Origin: JALYOC01 sp036675345
Lineage (GTDB): Bacteria > Myxococcota > Myxococcia > Myxococcales > Myxococcaceae
Assembly: GCA_036675345.1 (NCBI GenBank)
Contig: JAKFFE010000031.1
Location: 241,253-305,252 of the forward strand
Length of the DNA: 64,000 bases
Direction of reading: 5' to 3'
Below the pieces are notes generated by a model. The model was not told where the DNA came from, ran no database searches, and worked only from the letters and a program-made list of their open reading frames with translations. Shown piece after piece: positions 44,882 to 58,046 of this stretch (within the stretch, counting starts at the first letter, position 1; each line of letters opens with the position of its first letter). A program made the position numbers and the translations under genes.

Positions 44882-46732
44882 ATGCGACTTTGGATTTCGG
44901 GGGGGCTGATCGCCACGGTGCTGGGGTGCAGTGCCGCTCGACAGCAGGAACCGGCAGGCCGTCCTCCGGCGACGGTGAGCGCCGCGATCCAGGCGTTCGA
45001 ACGCTACGACCTGGCGGCCAGCCGGAGCCTCTACGAGGCGGTCCTGGCCGATCCCGCAAGTACCGCCGACGATCGTGCTGCCTCCGCGCTGGGGCTGGCC
45101 ACCTACGACTGGCGGTTCGACCTCGACGCGGCCTTAGCGGTGGCCCGGCTGGATCGCGCGCTGGTGGGAGCGACCGCCAGGGCGCCACTGCTGCACTACC
45201 GCGGGCGGGTCCGTCTGGAGAGCGGTCAACCGGGCCTCGCCCAGGAGGACGCGGCCCAGGCCATCGCCACCAGCTCCACGCCGGTCGAGCGCGCCGCCGC
45301 GCGGTTGTTGGCCGCGGACGTCGCGCTCGCGCTGGGCGAGCCTGCCGCGCTCACCTCGGCGGTCCAGCAGGTGGAGGCAGTGCTGAAGGACTGGCCGGGC
45401 CGGACGGATGCGTGCGAGGCGCTGCTGGGCCTCGGGCTCCAACTGGACGATGGCCCGCGGGTGTTGCGCGCCTGGCGCTGCTACTTCTTCGTCGCCGACG
45501 GGGAGGCGGTCAACGAGGTGCTCCGGCCCAGCCATCAGGCGCTGATCTCACTGGCGGCTGGCTGGCGTGGCCGGGCGCTGACGAATGCCGAGCGGCGCTC
45601 GCTGGCGATCGCCCTGATGCGATCGGGGTTCCACGATCAGGCCGTCCGGATCGCGGCGAAGCTGCCCGGCCCGTTGGAAGGCGAGCTGCGGGATCTCTCC
45701 GCGTACCACCAGTTCCTGGAGCGGATCCGGGCGATCAACCGCGACTTCTATCCGCGGGCGGCGAAGGGGCTGCGCGACTACGAGGACGCCTACGACCAGG
45801 CGGTCCACCTCGCGTCCCGCGCGCTGTGGGAGAAGGTCGGTTCGCCGCCACCGGCGACCGTGTCACTGGAGGAGTTCTTCGAGAAGTTCTTCGAGTTCGT
45901 CCGCGTCCGGTTCGGCGTCGAGGGCTACCTGGGCACCACGGTGGGCTACTACGGCATGCTCGCGGGCCACGTGATCCACGACGAGCGCCGGCAGGTCGAA
46001 CAGCACGGCCACGTGGCCGGGTTCCGCTACGTGTCGATCGACCGGCTGGTGTCACGGGACTTCACCTCCTGGTACGGGACCACCAACGTCGGCGGCTGGG
46101 GCACCGAGACCACCATGTTCCAGGTGCGGGCGGCCTACACCGGAGAGCCATTCCAGCGCCTCTCCTGGGTCAGCGATCCTTCCGCGAAGGCCCGGTTGCT
46201 CGCCGAGATCGCCAGACTGGAGGCCGACGATCTCGCGCGCTGCAGCGCCGATCCCTACGCCCCCCCGATGGCAGTGGGGGTCCGGCTGCGGCTGGACGAG
46301 AGCGAGCGGCTGTTCGCGGAGCTGGGACGAAATGCCGACCCGTCGCTGGCGTTCGTGTCCGAGAGCCTGCGGCTCAACGTGGAGGCGACCGTGTTCGCGC
46401 ATGAGGGCCGGCATGCGCTGGACCAGCGCTACGTGAAGGCCGCGTTCGACGCGATGTCCGACGAAGAGCGGGAGCTGCGCGCCAAGTATTCGGAGGTGAG
46501 GTTCTCCTCCAATCCCCGGCTGGCGCTGACCGGCAGCATCCTGGGAAACACCGACCAGACCAGCGGTCACGGCAAGGCCAACCGCCGGTTCCGCAAGCTG
46601 GTGGTGGACTGGATGCGACAGCACCCGGACCAGATCCCCGGGCTGGATCGCACCCGTCCGCTGGTGATGCAGCTGGATCGACTGAGCTCCGTCCAGTTGG
46701 TGGCGATCGTGACTGCCGCCGACCAGATGTAG
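44882..46732 (+). CDS. Lipoprotein with HExxH metallopeptidase motif (uncharacterised)
   Basis: 616 aa. The lipoprotein signal ends in VLGC (Cys16). The N-terminal 250 residues are TPR-like helices. The C-terminal half contains HEGRH at 507-511 in VEATVFAHEGRHALDQRYVK, a zinc-protease motif, with acidic residues downstream (EEREL, YSEVRF) as possible third ligands. I do not recognise a named peptidase family. The ATG has a G-rich Shine-Dalgarno. It converges on the TonB gene with no gap between the stops. Confidence 0.7.
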   Translation: MRLWISGGLIATVLGCSAARQQEPAGRPPATVSAAIQAFERYDLAASRSLYEAVLADPASTADDRAASALGLATYDWRFDLDAALAVARLDRALVGATARAPLLHYRGRVRLESGQPGLAQEDAAQAIATSSTPVERAAARLLAADVALALGEPAALTSAVQQVEAVLKDWPGRTDACEALLGLGLQLDDGPRVLRAWRCYFFVADGEAVNEVLRPSHQALISLAAGWRGRALTNAERRSLAIALMRSGFHDQAVRIAAKLPGPLEGELRDLSAYHQFLERIRAINRDFYPRAAKGLRDYEDAYDQAVHLASRALWEKVGSPPPATVSLEEFFEKFFEFVRVRFGVEGYLGTTVGYYGMLAGHVIHDERRQVEQHGHVAGFRYVSIDRLVSRDFTSWYGTTNVGGWGTETTMFQVRAAYTGEPFQRLSWVSDPSAKARLLAEIARLEADDLARCSADPYAPPMAVGVRLRLDESERLFAELGRNADPSLAFVSESLRLNVEATVFAHEGRHALDQRYVKAAFDAMSDEERELRAKYSEVRFSSNPRLALTGSILGNTDQTSGHGKANRRFRKLVVDWMRQHPDQIPGLDRTRPLVMQLDRLSSVQLVAIVTAADQM

Positions 46733-47476
46733 CTACCTGGGCATCTGCAGCCGGACCTGGAACACGTAGTTCACCGGGATCGGCTGCCCATCCAGGGTCA
46801 CCGGCTTGTAGCGGCGGGTGGCCAGCGCACCCAGGATCTGCTCCTCCATGTGCGGCAGCGGCTTGATCACCCGGCAGTTCTCCAGCCGCCCGCTCAGCGC
46901 GATCACGCACTTGACGATCATCGTCCCCTGCACCTGCGCCTCGCGCGCCTCGCGGCTGTACTCCGGGGCCTCGCCGCTGAGCAGCACCGGGGCGGTCATC
47001 CGCGAGTCGTAGTCGGTGGCCACCTTTCCCACCGCCACCCCTGGCGGAACCTCGGTCAGACAGCCCGGTCCCTCGCAGCTGCCCTGCTCCAGGCCGCGCG
47101 GACCCTCACCGATCTCTCCCCCGGTGACCGGCCCCTGTCCGGTGGTGACCGGATCCTCCGGCTGGGGCGGCTGCACCGCCGGCTCCACCTCCACCGGGCG
47201 GGAGACGGTTCGGGGCGCCAGCGGCTTGCGCGTGCGGACCGGCGGCGCCACCGCCGGCCGGGCGGGAGCCTGGGGTCGGCCCTGGGTGATCATGTCCAGG
47301 GTGATCACCACCGGGTTCTTGAACTCCGGGTCTTCCTCCACCGGGGCGGACGCCGGACCCTGGGTCAGCCACAGCGCGCCCAGCACCAGCGCGGTGTGCG
47401 TCCCCACCGAGATCACCGCACCCGCAAACACCCGTCCCCGTGAGCCGGGGGTCTTCCCAAGCGCGCCTTCGAACAT
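46733..47476 (-). CDS. TonB family protein
   Basis: 247 aa from the ATG at 47476 (GGAGGG upstream). One N-terminal membrane helix (GAVISVGTHTALVLGALWLT) is followed by a Pro-rich periplasmic spacer and a C-terminal TonB domain (APEYSREAREAQVQGTMIVK, PVTLDGQPIPVNYVFQVRLQ). It transfers energy from ExbBD to outer-membrane receptors or, in myxobacteria, to other envelope machines. A Cys pair (CEGPGC) in the spacer and another pair in the TonB domain are extra. exbBD are not in the window. Confidence 0.88.
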   Translation of the reverse strand: MFEGALGKTPGSRGRVFAGAVISVGTHTALVLGALWLTQGPASAPVEEDPEFKNPVVITLDMITQGRPQAPARPAVAPPVRTRKPLAPRTVSRPVEVEPAVQPPQPEDPVTTGQGPVTGGEIGEGPRGLEQGSCEGPGCLTEVPPGVAVGKVATDYDSRMTAPVLLSGEAPEYSREAREAQVQGTMIVKCVIALSGRLENCRVIKPLPHMEEQILGALATRRYKPVTLDGQPIPVNYVFQVRLQMPR

Positions 47477-47557
47477 GACTCCCTCCAATGAAGTTCGGAC
47501 CCCGGCTGGCGGTGAACCGTTCCAGCATCGATTCGGAGGTGAGGTAGATTCCGGCCC

Positions 47558-49111
47558 GTGCGCCAGCTCTTCATCGCCGCGTGGATCGTCGCAGGGGCCG
47601 CCATGGCCGCAGACCAGCACCTGGCCATCGATGGGGGAGTGCCGGACGACGAGGCCCGCTACTTCGAGATCCCGTTCACCGTTCCCGCCGGGATCCAGGA
47701 GATCGAGGTCCGCCACGACGATCTCTCCGGCAGCAACATCCTGGACTGGGGGTTGGAGGATCCCAACGGCTTCCGCGGCTGGGGAGGGGGCAACGAGGAG
47801 CCGGCGGTGGTGGGCGTGCAGGCCGCCTCCCGCAGCTACCTGACCGGGGCGATCCTCCCCGGTGAATGGAAGGTGGTGGTGGGGAAGGCGAAGATTGCCA
47901 GCAGGCCGGCGCGCTTCGAGGTGGACATCCACCTGCGCGAGTCGCCCACCCTCCCGGCGCAGACCCGCAACCCGTACACCCCCTCACCGCCGCTGGAGAA
48001 CACCGCCCGCTGGTACGCCGGCGACTTCCACGTCCACTCCGAGCAGAGCGGCGATGCCCGTCCGCCGCTGGATGAGATCGCGACCTTCTCCCGGGCGGCG
48101 GGCCTGGACTTCGTGCTGCTGTCCGATCACAACACAATCTCCACCCTGGACTTCATCTCCGACGCCCAGCGGAGGCATCCGCAGCTGCTGCTGATCCCGG
48201 GAATGGAGTACACGACCTACCGGGGGCACGCGAACGCCATTGGCTCCACCGTGTTCGCCGACTCCCGGGTGGGCTACCAGGGTCGCACCCTGGAGGAGGC
48301 GGTGGACGCCTTCCACGCGGACGGCGCCCTCTTCTCCATCAACCACCCGGTCATGGATCTGCCCGCGGAGATGTGCATCGGCTGCGCCTGGGAACAGCCG
48401 GTGCCGCCGAACATCGATGCGGTGGAGATCGCCACCACCGGCTGGCAGGCGATGAACGTCTTCTTCAGCGAGCCGACCCTGGCCTTCTGGGACTCGCTCT
48501 CCGCGCGGGGGATCCACGCCAAGGCCCTGGGCGGCAGCGACGATCACCGGGCGGGGGTGGACCTGAACGACACCCAGAGCGCGATCGGTGCACCCACCAC
48601 CATGGTCTTCGCCGACGAGCTGTCGGTGGCCGGGATCGTCCAGGGGATCCGCAACGGCCGCACGGTGGTGAAGCTGCAGGGCCCGGACGACCCGATGGTG
48701 GAGCTGGACGCGCCAGGCCGAGTCGGGGACACGGTGATCGCCGATCAGGTGCACCTGACCGCGGTGCTCACCGAGGCGACTGGGCACACCGCGCGCTTCG
48801 TGAGAAACGGCCGCCCACTGGGCGAGCTGCGGATCGACGCCGACCCCTTCCGCCTGGAGCACCACGCCCTGCCCGGTGACACCGCCGATCGCTACCGGGT
48901 GGAGGTGCTGGTGGGCGGGCGGGCCCGGACCATCACCAGCAACCTGTGGGTGCAGAAGACCGCGGGTGCCGCGCCCTCTCCGCACGAGCTGGAGGCGGCG
49001 GAGTCCTGCGCCTGCGGAGGCGCGCCCGGATTCGTCCCGGTGCTCGCTGCCCTGACCGGCCTGTTCCTGGTCCGGGGGCGCCGAGGGATGCTTGGGGGGC
49101 CTGGGGATTGA
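47558..49111 (+). CDS. CehA/McbA-type PHP metallohydrolase with MYXO-CTERM-like tail
   Basis: 517 aa from a GTG. A signal peptide (MRQLFIAAWIVAGAAMA) is followed by a jelly-roll-like N-terminal part, then a PHP domain with metal ligands in FHVHSEQSGDA, LLSDHNT, INHPV and GGSDDH. This is the CehA/McbA branch (phosphoesterase/carbaryl hydrolase relatives). The C-terminus has CACGG, a hydrophobic helix and RGRR, the pattern of MYXO-CTERM surface-sorting tails. It is probably cell-surface anchored. The substrate is unknown. Confidence 0.82.
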   Translation: MRQLFIAAWIVAGAAMAADQHLAIDGGVPDDEARYFEIPFTVPAGIQEIEVRHDDLSGSNILDWGLEDPNGFRGWGGGNEEPAVVGVQAASRSYLTGAILPGEWKVVVGKAKIASRPARFEVDIHLRESPTLPAQTRNPYTPSPPLENTARWYAGDFHVHSEQSGDARPPLDEIATFSRAAGLDFVLLSDHNTISTLDFISDAQRRHPQLLLIPGMEYTTYRGHANAIGSTVFADSRVGYQGRTLEEAVDAFHADGALFSINHPVMDLPAEMCIGCAWEQPVPPNIDAVEIATTGWQAMNVFFSEPTLAFWDSLSARGIHAKALGGSDDHRAGVDLNDTQSAIGAPTTMVFADELSVAGIVQGIRNGRTVVKLQGPDDPMVELDAPGRVGDTVIADQVHLTAVLTEATGHTARFVRNGRPLGELRIDADPFRLEHHALPGDTADRYRVEVLVGGRARTITSNLWVQKTAGAAPSPHELEAAESCACGGAPGFVPVLAALTGLFLVRGRRGMLGGPGD

Positions 49112-49152
49112 TCCAGGCAGATCTTCCGGGCGGGCGCTAAGGTCCGCGACCC

Positions 49153-50016
49153 ATGGATGGCGCAGCCGAATCGCTTCGAGAGCTCTCCCTCTTTGAACAC
49201 CTGGGACCCGAGGAGCTGAGCCTGCTGGCACAGCAGCTTCAGCCCAACACCTTCGCCTCCGGCGACCACATCTTCCGCCGCGGAGATCCCTCCGGGGGCC
49301 TGTACCTGGTCACCTCTGGACAGGTGGAGCTGTCGGTCACCAACAGCGCCGGACAGCGGGTGGTGCTGGAGACGGTGGGGGAGAAGGGCTTCTTCGGCGA
49401 GGTCTCCTTGCTGGATGGCGAGGCCCGCAGCGCGGACGCGGTGGCGGTGGAGGCGGTCCAGACGTTGCGGCTGGAGCGGGAGGCCCTGGAGCTGCTCTTC
49501 GCCCAGCACCCCAGCTCGGCGTTCGACGTGATGGGGCAGGTGACCCGGCGCCTGCGTCAGGCCAACGCGCTGTTGCGCAACGCCGCGCGTCCCAACCCGA
49601 ACACCGAGATCGCCGAGCAGTCCACCCCCTTCGAGCGCTTCGCCGACTGGCTGGCCCACATCAGTGGCACCTTGCCGTTCCTGCTCTTGCACGTCGCGTG
49701 GTTCACCGGCTGGGTGTTGATCAACCAGGGCCTGTTGCCGGTGGGGGCCCCGTTCGATCCGTTCCCCTTCGGTCTGCTGACCATGGTGGTGTCGCTGGAG
49801 GCGATCTTCCTCTCCTGCGTGGTGCTGATCAGCCAGAACCGCGGCGCGGCCCGGGATCGCATCCGCTCGGATGCCGAGTACGAGGCCAACATCCGCAGCG
49901 CGGTGGAGGTCAGCCAGCTGCATGTGAAGTTGGACAAGTTCGAGGATCTGGTGATCTCCCGGCTGGACGCGATCTCCCGCGGTGAGGCCCAGAAGCCCCC
50001 GCGCAAGACCGGGTAG
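49153..50016 (+). CDS. Cyclic-nucleotide-binding and DUF1003 membrane protein
   Basis: 287 aa. A CNB domain (about 10-130; cassette FGEVSLLDGEARSADAV, which keeps an Arg but is atypical) is fused to DUF1003, with two transmembrane helices (LPFLLLHVAWFTGWVLINQG and LLTMVVSLEAIFLSCVVLIS) and a short coiled coil. DUF1003 proteins are small membrane proteins of unknown function. It lies just upstream of gltB with a separate leader. Confidence 0.85.
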   Translation: MDGAAESLRELSLFEHLGPEELSLLAQQLQPNTFASGDHIFRRGDPSGGLYLVTSGQVELSVTNSAGQRVVLETVGEKGFFGEVSLLDGEARSADAVAVEAVQTLRLEREALELLFAQHPSSAFDVMGQVTRRLRQANALLRNAARPNPNTEIAEQSTPFERFADWLAHISGTLPFLLLHVAWFTGWVLINQGLLPVGAPFDPFPFGLLTMVVSLEAIFLSCVVLISQNRGAARDRIRSDAEYEANIRSAVEVSQLHVKLDKFEDLVISRLDAISRGEAQKPPRKTG

Positions 50017-50019
50017 GCG

Positions 50020-50065
50020 ACCCGGAATTCCGGGTTGGGCGCGGTGCGTCATCGAAGGCTATGAT
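50020..50065 (+). promoter_or_regulatory. Candidate gltBD promoter with 16-bp palindrome
   Basis: ACCCGGAATTCCGGGT (50020-50035) is a perfect palindrome. TTGGGC at 50035-50040 and TATGAT at 50060-50065 could be -35 and -10 (spacer 19 bp), placing the palindrome just upstream. It may be an operator. Confidence 0.45.
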
Positions 50066-50100
50066 GGAGGGGCCTTCTCCGCCGACCAGGGGTCCCTTCG

Positions 50101-54654
<4,554 letters not shown>

Positions 54655-54658
54655 GGCA

Positions 54659-56128
54659 ATGGGAAAGCCAACCGGATTCATCGAGTGGGGCCGCCAGGAT
54701 GCCCCCAAGCGCGCGAAGCAGGAGCGCCTCCACGACTATCGGGAGCTGGTGCTGCCGCTGGCGCCGGAGCACGCCAAGGCCCAGGCGGGCCGCTGCATGG
54801 ACTGCGGGGTGCCGTTCTGTCACCAGGGCTGTCCGCTGGGGAATCAGATCCCGGAGTTCAATGAGCTGGTCTACCGGAACCACTGGGAGGCGGCGTTCAA
54901 GACGCTCTCCCAGACCAACAACTTCCCGGAGTTCACAGGGCGGTTGTGCCCGGCCCCCTGCGAGTCCGCCTGCGTGCTGGGAATCAACCAGGACCCGGTG
55001 ACCATCGAGCAGATGGAGAAGGAGATCGTGGAGCGGGCCTTTGCCGAAGGCTGGGTCCGCGCCCGGCCGCCTTCATCCCGCACCGGGAAGGTTGTGGCGG
55101 TGGTGGGCTCCGGACCGGCGGGACTGGCGGCCGCGGCCCAGCTGAACCAGGCGGGCCATCGGGTCACGGTGTTCGAACGGTCGGACAGGCTGGGCGGGCT
55201 GCTGCGGTACGGGATCCCGGACTTCAAGCTGGAGAAGCAGATCATCGAGCGGCGGCTGGAGCTGCTTTCTGCCGAGGGCGTGGAGTTCCAGACCGGTGTG
55301 GACGTGGGCGGCGCGGGCCCCTCCTATCGGCAAATGCGGGAGCAGCACGACGCGGTGGTGCTGGCGATGGGCGCCCGTCGGGCCCGCGAGCTGGAGGTGC
55401 CGGGGCGCGAGCTGACCGGGGTGATCCAGGCGATGGACTTCCTGGAGGCGCAGAACCGGGTCGTGGCCGGAGACCGCCAGGACACGCCTTGGAACGCGGC
55501 CGGCAAGCGGGTGGTGATCCTGGGAGGCGGGGACACCGGCTCCGACTGTCTGGGCACGGCACTGCGACAGGGCGCGGCCTCGGTCACCCAGATCGAGCTG
55601 CTGCCGGCGCCGCCTTCTGATCGGACGTCAGACAATCCGTGGCCGCAGTGGCCGATGATCTTCCGCACCTCCAGCAGTCAGGAGGAGGGCGGAGACCGCG
55701 AGTTCGGCTGGATGACCCAGCGGCTCTCCGGCGTGGAGGGCAGGCTGACCACGCTGCACGCGCAGTCCATCCACCAGGCCCGCGGCGCAGATGGCCGGCT
55801 GTCGCTGGTGCCCAGCTCGGATCAGGAGACCACCCGGGAGGTGGATCTGCTGATCCTGGCCCTGGGCTTCGTGGGTCCGGAGACCCAGGCGCTGACCGAG
55901 CAGTTGGGGATGAAGCTCGACTCCCGGGGCAATGTCGCCGCCGACGGCCAGTTCCGGACCAGCGTGGACGGCGTCTTCAGCGCCGGGGATGTTCGCCGGG
56001 GAGCCAGCCTGATCGTGTGGGCGATCTCCGAGGGGAGAGAGGCCGCGCGCGCGGTGGACGCCTATCTGCAGGGGGAGCCGTCCAAGCTGCCTACCCGCGG
56101 GGCGCATCTGCCGTTCGGGGGCCGGTGA
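54659..56128 (+). CDS. gltD: Glutamate synthase small subunit
   Basis: 489 aa. N-terminal 4Fe-4S cysteines (CMDCGVPFCHQGCPLG and CPAPCESAC), FAD-binding VVGSGPAGLAAAAQLNQAGH and NADPH-binding VVILGGGDTGSDCLGTALRQ are intact. It supplies electrons to GltB. It starts 4 bp after the gltB stop, with AAGG close by. Confidence 0.97.
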   Translation: MGKPTGFIEWGRQDAPKRAKQERLHDYRELVLPLAPEHAKAQAGRCMDCGVPFCHQGCPLGNQIPEFNELVYRNHWEAAFKTLSQTNNFPEFTGRLCPAPCESACVLGINQDPVTIEQMEKEIVERAFAEGWVRARPPSSRTGKVVAVVGSGPAGLAAAAQLNQAGHRVTVFERSDRLGGLLRYGIPDFKLEKQIIERRLELLSAEGVEFQTGVDVGGAGPSYRQMREQHDAVVLAMGARRARELEVPGRELTGVIQAMDFLEAQNRVVAGDRQDTPWNAAGKRVVILGGGDTGSDCLGTALRQGAASVTQIELLPAPPSDRTSDNPWPQWPMIFRTSSSQEEGGDREFGWMTQRLSGVEGRLTTLHAQSIHQARGADGRLSLVPSSDQETTREVDLLILALGFVGPETQALTEQLGMKLDSRGNVAADGQFRTSVDGVFSAGDVRRGASLIVWAISEGREAARAVDAYLQGEPSKLPTRGAHLPFGGR

Positions 56129-56179
56129 TTTCGGGTCCACCGTGACCCCGAGGTGACCTGGGGCGGAGAGCTTCGCCCC

Positions 56180-56482
56180 ATGGCACTGACCAGGTTCGGC
56201 TTCATCGTCACCGGCTCGAAGCTCTCCCCCTCGCAGAATCGGATGGAGATGAAGTCTCCGACCTTCACCATGATCGCGGTGGGGGTGGAGAAGGCCGAGC
56301 AGGGCATCGAGGTCGCCCGCTCGATGGTGAAGGAGGGCGTGCAGCTGATCGAGCTGTGCGGCGGCTTTGGTCCGCTGTGGACCGCGAAGATCATCGAGGC
56401 GATCGACCGCCAGATTCCGGTGGGCTCGGTGGGCTACGGCCCGGAGTCGATCGACCAGATGTATGAGCTGTTCAAGAGCTGA
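56180..56482 (+). CDS. DUF6506 family protein
   Basis: 100 aa from the ATG at 56180 (GGAGAG nine bases upstream; an ATG at 56153 adds nine residues without support). The body (FTMIAVGVEKAEQGIEVARS, GVQLIELCGGFGPLWTAKII) matches DUF6506. The fold looks alpha/beta. It follows gltD on the same strand, about 51 bp on. Function unknown. Confidence 0.75.
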   Translation: MALTRFGFIVTGSKLSPSQNRMEMKSPTFTMIAVGVEKAEQGIEVARSMVKEGVQLIELCGGFGPLWTAKIIEAIDRQIPVGSVGYGPESIDQMYELFKS

Positions 56483-56505
56483 AGGCGCTCTGCGGGAACC
56501 GATCT

Positions 56506-56964
56506 TCAGCGGCTGAAGGTGATTCCGGTCGCATTGGAGGCCTGGATGGCCCGGCGTCGGCGAAGCGTCTCCAACTCCGGTCGGGACACCTCCGCGATGG
56601 GGGTCCTTCGGGTGCAAACGTCGATGTAGAAGGAATCGCGCCGATCCTCGCCGCTCAATTCATTGCGCACGTAGGCATGCAGCAAGTACTCCGCGCCCAC
56701 CTCAAGGCGGGTCTGGCAGCTGCTGGGGGGCGAGTAGACGCTGAGTCGGGTGCGGGAGAACCCCTGGAACATCTCCCTCACCTCGATCTCATACACGTGG
56801 GTCCCATCGACCTCTGCAGCGTTGAGGACCCTGCCGTGAACCACGATGTTGGAACCATCCAGGGGAGAATGCGGCATGACGGTGCAACCGCATGCCCCTG
56901 CCTCCGAGGCTGCCAGGGAGGTCAGTACCGCCACCACCAAGCTCAGGTTCCGAAGCCCCATCAT
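56506..56964 (-). CDS. Secreted TIMP/NTR-like protein
   Basis: 152 aa. A signal peptide (MMGLRNLSLVVAVLTSLAAS, then EAGA) is followed by CGC at the mature N-terminus, an OB-like strand pattern (SNIVVHGRVLNAAEVDGTHV, YEIEVREMFQGFSRTRLSVY) and two more Cys (PSSCQTRL, IDVCTRR). N-terminal Cys-x-Cys with this pattern recalls tissue-inhibitor-of-metalloproteinase/netrin-like domains known in bacteria. Either ATG (56964 or 56961) could be used. Convergent with the DUF6506 gene. Confidence 0.6.
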   Translation of the reverse strand: MMGLRNLSLVVAVLTSLAASEAGACGCTVMPHSPLDGSNIVVHGRVLNAAEVDGTHVYEIEVREMFQGFSRTRLSVYSPPSSCQTRLEVGAEYLLHAYVRNELSGEDRRDSFYIDVCTRRTPIAEVSRPELETLRRRRAIQASNATGITFSR

Positions 56965-57048
56965 CCAAGGATGCCTACTTCCTGCCGGAGTGTCTCCTCC
57001 AGGGGGCACGCCTGAGCAGGCTGCCAAGCCAGAGACGGTCCTTCACTC

Positions 57049-57109
57049 TTCTTGCACTCGAGGGGTGATCCACGACGCTGCGTAGGTCTTCCCCCCTCGA
57101 GTGCAAGAA
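57049..57109. repeat. 61-bp element with perfect 17-bp inverted repeats
   Basis: TTCTTGCACTCGAGGGG (57049-57065) and its exact reverse complement (57093-57109), 27 nt apart. It lies beyond the urease operon and could be a terminator, but no T-run follows. It does not share sequence with the 42.2-kb element. Confidence 0.7.
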
Positions 57110-57117
57110 TTCGGTGG

Positions 57118-57133
57118 GAACGACCGGTCGTTC
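57118..57133. promoter_or_regulatory. 16-bp palindrome GAACGACCGGTCGTTC
   Basis: A perfect palindrome, 9 bp after the inverted-repeat element. It could be an operator for the TIMP-like gene, but it is about 150 bp from the start codon. Confidence 0.4.
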
Positions 57134-57321
57134 TCGGGGCCAGTGCGCACTCAGCGGTCGCTAGAGACTCGTCTGCGCGGCGTCGCTGCGGCGGTCTGCT
57201 GGCATGCGCTGCGACTGCGAGATCTGCTCGGCTTTGGCGCTCGCTGGACAGGAACGCGATCGAGCCCAGGGGCGGTGCGCGCGCCCCCTCGGTCGGATCA
57301 TCCGCGCCTCCCCGCCCCCCG

Positions 57322-58035
57322 CTACCTCCGCTCCTGATGCCGCCTCCAAGCGGACACGATCGAGGTCATGATCTCTGGGAGCCCGACTCCCTTGGTGGCC
57401 TGGGCGAACACCGTTGGTCCTTCGCCGCGCATCTTCTTGGCGTCCCGGTCCATCACGCTCAGATCGGCGCCCACCAGCGGGGCCAGATCGGTCTTGTTGA
57501 TCACCAGCAGGTCCGACTGGGTGATCCCCGGGCCGCCCTTGCGGGGGACCTTGTCTCCCCCGGCCACGTCGATCACGTAGACGGTGAAGTCGGCCAGTTC
57601 CCGGCTGTACTGCGCGGCCAGGTTGTCGCCGCCGCTCTCCACGAACAGCAGCTCCGGCTTGAACTCCTCCATCAGCCGGTCCAGGGCCAGCAGGTTGTGG
57701 CTGATGTCCTCGCGGATCGCCGCGTGTGGACAGCCACCGGTCTCCACCGCGCGGATTCTCCCGGAGGGCAGCGCCTCGTGACGCACCAGGAACTCGCAGT
57801 CCTCCTTGGTGAAGATGTCGTTGGTCACCACACCCAGCGAGTACTGGTCCCGCATCGCCCGGCACAGCGCCAACAACAGCGCGGTCTTCCCGCTGCCCAC
57901 CGGTCCGCCGATCCCCACGGTGAAGGAGCGCCGGGCGTAGTCCCGCCTCAGCGGGACGTCGCGCGCTTCGAAGCGGCCGGCGTCTTCCCACTCCGGGTGT
58001 TCATGCGGATGGTCGTGATCGTGTTCGTGGCCCAT
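57322..58035 (-). CDS. ureG: Urease accessory GTPase UreG with His-rich N-terminus
   Basis: 237 aa from the ATG at 58035 (GAGGA eight bases upstream). The P-loop GPVGSGKT, the CPH nickel-site segment ETGGCPHAAIREDIS and NKTDLAPLVGADLSVM are typical of UreG. The first 12 residues, MGHEHDHDHPHE, are a histidine cluster, which may bind nickel; UreG of this type occurs in organisms with and without UreE. It is last in the operon. Confidence 0.95.
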   Translation of the reverse strand: MGHEHDHDHPHEHPEWEDAGRFEARDVPLRRDYARRSFTVGIGGPVGSGKTALLLALCRAMRDQYSLGVVTNDIFTKEDCEFLVRHEALPSGRIRAVETGGCPHAAIREDISHNLLALDRLMEEFKPELLFVESGGDNLAAQYSRELADFTVYVIDVAGGDKVPRKGGPGITQSDLLVINKTDLAPLVGADLSVMDRDAKKMRGEGPTVFAQATKGVGLPEIMTSIVSAWRRHQERR

Positions 58036-58046
58036 GGGCTTCTTCC

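Larger units (their letters stand above)
56965..57321. other. Intergenic region with two palindromic elements
   Basis: 357 bp upstream of the TIMP-like gene and downstream of the urease operon. It holds the 17-bp inverted repeat at 57049-57109 and the palindrome at 57118-57133; the rest shows no gene. Composition differs from the flanks (more CpG-rich runs such as GCGTCGCTGCGG). Confidence 0.5.

Noticed and set aside
57118..57133. Third copy of the TetR operator
   Set aside because: CGACCGGTCG lacks the central four bases that separate the half-sites in the 36-kb operators, so the spacing differs.
57161..57991. A 276-codon open frame on the - strand overlapping ureG
   Set aside because: It is an alternative frame of ureG with Gly/Arg-rich composition; the UreG frame carries the P-loop and CPH motif.
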